From contig CADEDU010000007.1 in assembly GCA_902826155.1 (NCBI GenBank), positions 24,001 through 44,267 of the forward strand: a stretch of 20,267 nucleotides of DNA. The letters run 5' to 3'. Source of the stretch: an uncultured beta proteobacterium. Its GTDB lineage: Bacteria > Pseudomonadota > Gammaproteobacteria > Burkholderiales > SG8-39. A program made the translations under genes and the position numbers. How positions within the stretch are numbered: position 1 is the stretch's first letter; each line of letters begins with the position of its first letter. The notes under the pieces were generated by a model. It saw nothing but the letters and a program-made list of their open reading frames with translations, was not told where the DNA came from and did not search any database. Shown here in pieces: positions 15,195 to 20,267 of this stretch.

Positions 15195-16514
15195 TCAGCC
15201 GGCGCGCACGCGTTTGGCCATCTCGCGAGCAAGCGCCCGAAATTTTGTCGAGACCTCAGTGGTGCGCGCCAGCGCGTTCCAGAACGCCTCGGCCCACGCG
15301 CGCGCCGGACCGGTTAGATCGAGTTCGGCCGGATCGAACGGCGACAGGTCGAGCGTCCCGGTCGTCGGATCCGGGCGCCAGTGCATCGGCAGCATGTCGT
15401 AGACCGGCGCGAGATTGAGACGCCCGGACGCCAGCTCGGCGCGCGCAACCAAGAAGCTCAAGTTGCCGAAGTGCATATCCGAGTTGCCGATAAGCCGGCC
15501 GAACGCAATCAGATTGCGAACCGTCGCAGCATCGCCTTCACTGATACGCCGCTGCCGCGCAAGCACATCGCACGTAGCCGCCCAATGCTGGCGCGGGCCC
15601 GTCACGAAAGCCTCATGAATGGCATCGAGCGCGACGACGTGCCGGCGGCCGCGCGCGCCGATTCGATCGAAGCGTTCGGATACGAGCAAGGTTCGCGTCG
15701 GCGTGCGTTCGACGCGCGCGCGTGCGGTTGCGATCCCATGATCGGCCAACACCTGCAGCGCAAGGGCCTCGGCATGCAGCAGATCGTGCCAGCGATCGCC
15801 GAACGGCGTGCCCGCAGGCGGGGCAAACTTGATCAGCAGATGCATCGACGCGTCATTGCGCAACTCGCCCGCAACGTGTGCCAGGAACTTGGGCTGCTCG
15901 CCTGCGGCCGATGATCCGGCCGGCAGCGTGAGGCTCACGTCCTGCGCAAGGCGATCGAATTCACGCAGCCGTTGCGCCGATCGGTTCGACACGATCGTCG
16001 GCGTGGCGGCGATCGGCTCACCCACCGTGATGGCTCCGGCCGGATCGGAAAGGTGCCGCGCCATCGCATGAAGCTGCTGGGCGATCGTCCAGCGATCGGG
16101 ATCGCGATCAAATCCGAGTGGCGACAGCGCCTGCGCGCGGATGCGGCCGAGAAATCCCTGCGCACGCAACGGCGAGAGAAACCAAGGCAACGTTCCCTGC
16201 GTCGTGAGCGACAGGCCGGCGAGTTCAACGTGAATGCGCTCGCCCGCGAGGAAGTTCAATTCACCGCAACGCTCGATGCGCCCCGTCTCGTCGGTCCACC
16301 ATAGCGGCTGGTGCGACGGCAGACCGAGGATCGGCGCCTTGAGCGCGTAGCGCGTGCGACGTCCGCGTCCGAGCGCGACGACCTCGTCGCTCATCTGTTG
16401 TAGCAGGCGCGACACCGTCGGCTGACTCTTGCCCAGCGCACGCCCCAGATCGCTCGCGCTGGCAGGCTCACGGAGACCCTCACGGATGGCTTGTCGGTCG
16501 AGATTCGCGGCCAT
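15195..16514 (-). CDS. yjjJ: HipA-family toxin kinase with N-terminal winged-helix domain (YjjJ type)
   Basis: 439-residue HipA-like Ser/Thr kinase fused to its own DNA-binding domain. Residues 5-60 form a winged helix (ASASDLGRALGKSQPTVSRL recognition region, basic wing GRGRRTRY) in place of a separate HipB antitoxin. The kinase part has SAAGEQPK (202-209), aligning with the Gly-rich loop of HipA so that Ser202 matches its autophosphorylated serine; LLIKF (Lys229); the catalytic loop GNSDMHFGN (343-351, Asp346); and VYDM (Asp373) as the Mg-binding Asp. All key residues are present, so it is probably active. In E. coli the same architecture is YjjJ/HipH, linked to growth arrest. No hipB-like gene lies on either side. 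Upstream is an AT-rich palindromic region that may be its own operator. Confidence 0.9.
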   Translation of the reverse strand: MAANLDRQAIREGLREPASASDLGRALGKSQPTVSRLLQQMSDEVVALGRGRRTRYALKAPILGLPSHQPLWWTDETGRIERCGELNFLAGERIHVELAGLSLTTQGTLPWFLSPLRAQGFLGRIRAQALSPLGFDRDPDRWTIAQQLHAMARHLSDPAGAITVGEPIAATPTIVSNRSAQRLREFDRLAQDVSLTLPAGSSAAGEQPKFLAHVAGELRNDASMHLLIKFAPPAGTPFGDRWHDLLHAEALALQVLADHGIATARARVERTPTRTLLVSERFDRIGARGRRHVVALDAIHEAFVTGPRQHWAATCDVLARQRRISEGDAATVRNLIAFGRLIGNSDMHFGNLSFLVARAELASGRLNLAPVYDMLPMHWRPDPTTGTLDLSPFDPAELDLTGPARAWAEAFWNALARTTEVSTKFRALAREMAKRVRAG

Positions 16515-16529
16515 ATTGAATAGAATATG
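16512..16529. repeat. Palindrome over the start codon of the HipA-like gene
   Basis: CATATT (16512-16517) and AATATG (16524-16529) are perfect 6-base arms with a 6-base spacer; the left arm contains the ATG of the minus-strand gene. Together with the longer palindrome beside it this suggests tandem operators for autorepression by the fused winged-helix domain. Confidence 0.45.
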
Positions 16530-16557
16530 TATTATATAACACTATGTTTATATAATA
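16530..16557. repeat. AT-rich 10-bp inverted repeat, candidate operator/promoter
   Basis: TATTATATAA and TTATATAATA are perfect 10-base arms separated by eight bases, 16-43 bp upstream of the HipA-like start. The minus strand of the left arm contains TATAAT, a perfect -10 hexamer. The arm-N8-arm form recalls HipB operators, which have five-base arms around eight bases, although the arm sequence differs. Confidence 0.5.
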
Positions 16558-16637
16558 GTTTCTTTTATTTTTTGTCATTGGAATGAATAGAAATAGAGTA
16601 TATCGATTCACGACCAACTGTGTTGTGCGATCTCAAC

Positions 16638-16655
16638 CCCTGCAATCCGGCAGGG
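16638..16655. repeat. Short inverted repeat in the intergenic region
   Basis: CCCTGC and GCAGGG are perfect 6-base arms around a 6-base loop. No T-tract follows on either side, so a terminator is not supported; a protein site or chance are both possible. Confidence 0.3.
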
Positions 16656-16843
16656 TAACCATCGTGACGCCACCATCGGGGTTCCATCATCGCCGTGCCA
16701 GCTGCACACAAGCGGCATGCATCCGCTGATGAACGGGAAGCGCCACACCGACCGCACTTCGCGTGCTTGGACACGTGGCATGGACGCAGCGCGGATGGCG
16801 CACTCGATCACATCGCTCCCCGGGATCATCGGCTAGCTTCAGC

Positions 16844-16863
16844 GATCGGCACCCGCGCCGATC
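16844..16863. repeat. Inverted repeat upstream of the Spherulin-4-like gene
   Basis: GATCGGC and GCCGATC are perfect 7-base arms with a 6-base spacer, about 90 bp before the ATG at 16952. The position suits an operator, but GATCG-type words are common in this DNA. Confidence 0.3.
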
Positions 16864-16951
16864 ACTCTCAGCACACACCGCTGCTTCTCCCCCCGCCCGA
16901 TCGCAACACGCGTTCGGTAGCCCGTTGCTCATCCATCCAGGGGGAAGATTC

Positions 16952-17767
16952 ATGTTTCTTGGCAGTCGCATTCGCATCCATGCCGCAGCGGTTCTGGCCG
17001 CCGTTGCGCTGTTCGCCGGCGGTTCGCACTGGGCTTTCGCCGCGCCGCTCGAGTTGCTCGTGCCGGCCTACTTCTATCCGGAAGCAAAGGGCCTCACCTA
17101 CTGGGCCAATCTCACCGCTGCGGCGAGCAAGGCGCCGGTCACGGCGATCGTGAATCCGAATAGCGGGCCGGGAACCTCGGTTGATCCGAACTACACCGCC
17201 GTCGTCAACAATGCGCGCGCGGCCGGTGTGAAGACGATCGGCTACGTCCCGACTTCATACGGCGCGCGCCCGCTCAACGACGTAGTGACCGACATCAACC
17301 GCTATCTCAGCTTCTATGCGATCGACGGCATCTTCATCGACGAGATGGCCGACGACGGCAGCGCAGCGAGCGTCAATTACTACCTGGCCATCTATCAGTA
17401 CATCAAAGGGCTCAATCCGGGCTTTCGCGTGATCATGAACCCGGGAACCACAGCCCCTGAACTCTACGTCGGCCTGCCGCTCGCCGATGCGCTGGTCACC
17501 TTCGAATCGGGACCGCGGCCTTACCGACGGCTGCAGACGCCCACGTGGGTACGCAACTACGCGAACGATCGCTTCGCCCACCTGGTGCACGACGTCGGCA
17601 CGCTCGATACGGCACTGGGATTCATCACGCTTGCGCAGCAACGCAATGCGGGGCTGGTCTACATCACCAACGACAAAGGTGCGAGCAATCCGTGGAACTC
17701 GCTTCCCGCGTACTGGAGCGGACTGGTGAGCGAGGTGTGCCGTCGCAATGGCGGGGCCAACTGCTGA
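16952..17767 (+). CDS. Secreted Spherulin-4-like (spherulation-specific family 4) protein
   Basis: 271-residue exported protein. The ATG at 16952 follows GGGGGAAG (16940-16947) and starts a clear signal peptide: basic MFLGSRIRIH, hydrophobic AAAVLAAVALFAGG, cleavage near AFA (residue 30). The mature part begins with LELLVPAYFYPE and contains TAIVNPNSGPG (64-74), IGYVPTSYG, and DGIFIDEMADDG (125-136), a pattern of Spherulin-4 proteins and related TIM-barrel glycoside hydrolases in which the Asp/Glu pair (130-131) sits at the end of a beta strand. VIMNPGTT (160-167) and VTFESG (182-187) continue the barrel. Cys263 and Cys271 could form a disulfide. It is monocistronic, convergent with the Bug gene 40 bp away. 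Biochemical activity of the family is poorly known; a polysaccharide-active role is inference. Confidence 0.82.
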   Translation: MFLGSRIRIHAAAVLAAVALFAGGSHWAFAAPLELLVPAYFYPEAKGLTYWANLTAAASKAPVTAIVNPNSGPGTSVDPNYTAVVNNARAAGVKTIGYVPTSYGARPLNDVVTDINRYLSFYAIDGIFIDEMADDGSAASVNYYLAIYQYIKGLNPGFRVIMNPGTTAPELYVGLPLADALVTFESGPRPYRRLQTPTWVRNYANDRFAHLVHDVGTLDTALGFITLAQQRNAGLVYITNDKGASNPWNSLPAYWSGLVSEVCRRNGGANC

Positions 17768-17807
17768 TCATTACGTTGGATCTGACCTCATCGGCGGCGA
17801 TCCGCGT

Positions 17808-18830
17808 TCAGTCGAACCGCAGATTGCGCTCTTTGACCAATTGCGACCACTTGCGCACTTCGTCGGCAACGCGCGCGCCGAGTTGATCGGGCGAACCGCT
17901 CGCGCCCTCAACGCCGAGTTCGACGAAGCGCGCGCGCGTCGCGGAATCGGCCAGCGCCCGGTTCAACTCGCGATTGAGCGTGTCGATCACGGTGCGCGGG
18001 GTGGCGGCCGGGGCGAACAGCGCGGCGAACGTGCCGGCATCGAAGCCGCTTGCGCCTGATTCGCCAAGCGTTGTGGTGGCCGGTGCGAGCGTCGATCGCT
18101 GCGCCGAGCCGACTCCCAACAGTTTCAGCTTGCCCGACTTGATGTGCGGCCCGGACGTGGGAAACACCTCGAACATGAACTGCACCTGCCCGGCAACCAG
18201 ATCGGCGATCGCCGGCGCGCCGCCTTTGTACGGCACGTGCACGACGTCGATGCCGGTCATCGCCTTGAACAGCTCCATCGCAAGATGGTTCGAACTGCCG
18301 TTGCCGTACGAGGCGAAGTTGAGCTTGCCCGGATCCTTGCGTGCGAGCGCGATGAGTTCGGCGGTGTTGTTGGCCGGCAGCGAAGGGTGCGCCACCAGGA
18401 TGTACGGAAGGTTCACGATCAGGCCGATCGGTGCGAAATCGCGGATCGGGTCGTACGGCAGGCTCTTCGATACCGCGGAGTTCGTGCCGTGCGTGCTGCC
18501 CGCGCCGATGAACAAGGTGTATCCATCGGGCGCTGACTTTGCGGCGGCCTCGGCGCCGATCGCCCCGCCCGCACCCGCGCGGTTCTCCATCACGAACGGC
18601 TGCCCGAGCGCCTGCGCCATGCGCTGCGTCACCACGCGACCGACGACATCGATCGTCCCGCCTGCCGGGAACGGCACGATCACCTTCACCGCGCGGTCGG
18701 GATAGCCTTGCGCATTGCTGGCGAACGGTACGCCGTTCAACCCCAGCAGCGTAGCGACCAGCAACAACCAGCGACACCAGCCATCGATGCACGTCGCTGC
18801 ACGCCGTGAGATCACGGTAGTCATGTCCAT
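17808..18830 (-). CDS. Bug/TctC-type periplasmic solute-binding protein (copy 3)
   Basis: Third TTT-family periplasmic binding protein, 340 residues. The start at 18830 (MDMTTVISRR) is preceded by AAGG eleven bases upstream; a second ATG two codons later is possible, and the longer frame to 18878 lacks support. The signal peptide has a basic n-region, hydrophobic WLLLVATLLGLNGVPFA and cleavage after SNA. Hallmarks: YPDRAVKVIVPFPAGGTIDV, VMENRAGAGGAIGAEAAAK, PYDPIRDFAPIGLI, VPYKGGAPAIADLVAGQVQF. It lies 124 bp downstream of the amidase gene on the same strand, so the two may be cotranscribed, which would suggest an amide-containing or amide-derived ligand; this is inference. It is convergent with the Spherulin-4-like gene. 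Confidence 0.93.
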   Translation of the reverse strand: MDMTTVISRRAATCIDGWCRWLLLVATLLGLNGVPFASNAQGYPDRAVKVIVPFPAGGTIDVVGRVVTQRMAQALGQPFVMENRAGAGGAIGAEAAAKSAPDGYTLFIGAGSTHGTNSAVSKSLPYDPIRDFAPIGLIVNLPYILVAHPSLPANNTAELIALARKDPGKLNFASYGNGSSNHLAMELFKAMTGIDVVHVPYKGGAPAIADLVAGQVQFMFEVFPTSGPHIKSGKLKLLGVGSAQRSTLAPATTTLGESGASGFDAGTFAALFAPAATPRTVIDTLNRELNRALADSATRARFVELGVEGASGSPDQLGARVADEVRKWSQLVKERNLRFD

Positions 18831-18954
18831 ATCGTTTCGAGCCTTGCGAAAAAAGCGCCTGCCTAGAAAACTCCACACACGATTGCTGTCGCGTGTCGCG
18901 TGCTGGATCTCATCTGCCCCGCACCGACCCGATACGATCGCCGGCAGAGCTCGG

Positions 18955-20267
18955 TCAACCCATCGCGGGCGACAATCGCTCCATCACGCTCGCGACGTCG
19001 AGCACGCGCCCATCGGCGAACGGTTTGCCGATCACCTGCATCGACACCGGCAGATCGTTGCGACCGCGCCCCCATGGCACGCACGCTGAGGGCGCCTGGA
19101 GAATGTTCGCCAGACCGCTGAGATCGGCCTGATTGACCGGCACCGGTTGGTCGAACGCGAATGCGGCCTGCGGCGCTGTCGGCAACACCAGGACATCAAC
19201 GCTGTCGGTCGCGCGCTGCAGCAGGTGTCGCGCTTCGCTCAGCCGCCGATAGGCGAGCGCCGCCCGCGGGGCCGTCTGCTTAGCACCGTACGCGAGCATC
19301 GATCGCAACTCCACGGAGAACCCTTCCGGATCCTGCGCGATCGCATCGCCATGCACCACCGCGCCTTCGATCTCGATCAGCAGCAGACACTCGCGCCGCA
19401 CTCGCGTGAACGCATAGCCGCTGAGATCGATCTCGACGAGGTCGGCGCCGGCATCGATCAGCGCGCGGCGGCACGCGTCGTACGCGGTGAGGACTTCCGC
19501 CTCGATGTCGGTGTCTTCGAACCGCGTGATCACGCCGACGCGCAGTCCGGCGAGCGAATCGGCGTTGCGAAGCGGCGGCTTGCCGGTGGCGCGTTGCGCG
19601 AATGGTGAGTCCGTATCGAAGCGCGCGCCCGCTGCCAGCAGCAGGCGCAGATCGGCAATGCGCGGCGCAAGGAATCCGACATGATCGAGGGACCACGAAA
19701 TCGGCATGACACCGCGCGAGCTCAGCAGCCCGTACGTCGGCTTGATGCCGGTCACGCCGCAGTACGCTGCCGGAATGCGCACCGAGCCGAGCGTATCGGT
19801 GCCCAGTGCTCCGGCGCACAGACCCGCCGCCACCGCCGCGCCCGAACCACCGCTCGAACCACCCGGCGTGTAGCCCGCCTTCAACGGATTCTCGCAACGA
19901 CCGAACCAAGGGTTGTCGTTGGTGGCGCCGAGTGCCGCCTCGTGCATGTTGAGCTTGCCCAGGAACACCGCGCCCGCCGCGCGCAGCGCCTGCATCACGA
20001 ACGCGTCGCTCGTGGCGACTTGCTGCCGGTAGTGCCCGATGCCGCCACTGGTGGCTACGCCCGCGATGTCGATATTGTCCTTCGCGGCGATCGGCACGCC
20101 ATCGATCGGACTGAGCGGTGCACCCTTGCGTCGACGTGCATCGGCCGCGCGCGCCTGTTCCAGCGCCGCATCGGCCATGACCTGCACGAAAGCCTTGAGC
20201 CGCGGGTTGTCACGCTCGATGCGAGCGAGATACTCGCGCGTCACCTCGTGCGCCGAGCACGCCCGCT
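18955..20267 (-). CDS. Amidase (amidase-signature family), 5' truncated by window edge
   Basis: Ser-cisSer-Lys hydrolase that cleaves amides to acid and ammonia or amine. The visible ~437 residues carry the whole signature: general base Lys in AAKDNIDIAGVATSGG, the Gly/Ser-rich GGSSGGSGAAVAAGL containing the cis-serine, and the nucleophile Ser in TDTLGSVRIPAAYCG, followed by GIKPTYGLLSSRG. The usual TDTGGS has Leu for the second-last Gly, a tolerated change. A GTG at 20244 could start translation, but the codons beyond it (ACSAHE before VTREYLARIERDNP) continue the family's N-terminal helix, so the gene runs past the right edge. It resembles GatA/allophanate-type amidases; without GatB/GatC nearby a tRNA amidotransferase role is unlikely. 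Substrate unknown. Confidence 0.92.
   Translation of the reverse strand, partial: RACSAHEVTREYLARIERDNPRLKAFVQVMADAALEQARAADARRRKGAPLSPIDGVPIAAKDNIDIAGVATSGGIGHYRQQVATSDAFVMQALRAAGAVFLGKLNMHEAALGATNDNPWFGRCENPLKAGYTPGGSSGGSGAAVAAGLCAGALGTDTLGSVRIPAAYCGVTGIKPTYGLLSSRGVMPISWSLDHVGFLAPRIADLRLLLAAGARFDTDSPFAQRATGKPPLRNADSLAGLRVGVITRFEDTDIEAEVLTAYDACRRALIDAGADLVEIDLSGYAFTRVRRECLLLIEIEGAVVHGDAIAQDPEGFSVELRSMLAYGAKQTAPRAALAYRRLSEARHLLQRATDSVDVLVLPTAPQAAFAFDQPVPVNQADLSGLANILQAPSACVPWGRGRNDLPVSMQVIGKPFADGRVLDVASVMERLSPAMG

Larger units (their letters stand above)
16515..16951. other. 437-bp intergenic region between divergent HipA-like and Spherulin-4-like genes
   Basis: No convincing gene was found. 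The first ~100 bases (to about 16615) are very AT-rich, in sharp contrast with the GC-rich surroundings, and contain palindromes and T-tracts that probably include the minus-strand promoter (ATGACA at 16578-16573 as a possible -35). The rest has ordinary composition and holds two short inverted repeats (16638-16655 and 16844-16863). Short open frames here show no recognisable protein. Confidence 0.6.

Noticed and set aside
16530..16575. AT-rich palindrome followed by T-rich tract as a plus-strand intrinsic terminator
   Set aside because: No plus-strand gene ends nearby and an A/T-only stem would be weak; an operator or promoter of the minus-strand gene explains it better.
16565..16774. 69-residue minus-strand frame with two Cys-x2-Cys pairs (CGRC, CRLC)
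   Set aside because: It looks faintly like a zinc ribbon, but there is no ribosome site, the downstream half runs into the AT-rich control region, and no known family is recognised; chance is more likely.
1..20267. CRISPR arrays, insertion sequences, integrase or attachment sites, tRNA or rRNA genes
   Set aside because: None was seen: no regularly spaced repeats, no transposase-like protein and no recognisable tRNA or rRNA sequence.

Overview
The window is dense, GC-rich bacterial chromosome with overlapping stop/start codons and short gaps. Three periplasmic binding proteins of the Bug/TTT (tripartite tricarboxylate transporter) type lie within 20 kb. Together with a CoxL-like molybdenum hydroxylase, acyl-CoA dehydrogenases, a MmgE/PrpD protein and an amidohydrolase, this points to a soil- or water-type betaproteobacterium of the order Burkholderiales (Bordetella/Achromobacter/Variovorax-like). 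That placement is inferred from gene content; there is no rRNA or tRNA in the window to confirm it.

Layout. (1) 1-2837, plus strand: the C-terminal part of a molybdopterin-binding xanthine dehydrogenase-family subunit, cut by the left edge, followed by a Bug protein. (2) 3000-4169: two housekeeping genes facing each other, inorganic pyrophosphatase (ppa) and 5-formyltetrahydrofolate cyclo-ligase. (3) 4197-13544, minus strand: eight co-directional genes with gaps of 0-101 bp. In transcription order they are a PuuE/NodB-like cyclic-amide hydrolase or deacetylase, acyl-CoA dehydrogenase A, an acyl-CoA synthetase, MmgE/PrpD, acyl-CoA dehydrogenase B, an alpha/beta hydrolase, an Ldh-family NAD(P) dehydrogenase and a Bug protein. 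This looks like one catabolic operon for an imported carboxylate that is activated to a CoA thioester, desaturated and further processed; the substrate cannot be named from sequence. (4) 13740-15194, plus strand: a metal-dependent amidohydrolase of the ACMSD-like type, divergent from the operon across a 195-bp control region. (5) 15195-16514, minus: a single-gene HTH-HipA kinase of the YjjJ type, with an unusually AT-rich, palindrome-rich upstream region. (6) 16952-17767, plus: a secreted Spherulin-4-like protein. (7) 17808-20267, minus: a third Bug protein, with an amidase gene upstream of it that runs off the right edge.

The most interesting points are: a possible bistable RNA switch that buries the ribosome-binding site of the amidohydrolase gene; an acyl-CoA synthetase whose conserved N-terminus has no ATG, GTG or TTG start, so that it may begin at a CTG overlapping the preceding stop; two acyl-CoA dehydrogenases in one operon with the catalytic base at the two alternative positions known in the family; and the orphan HipA-type gene with tandem AT-rich inverted repeats at its start. 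No CRISPR array, insertion sequence, tRNA or rRNA was seen.
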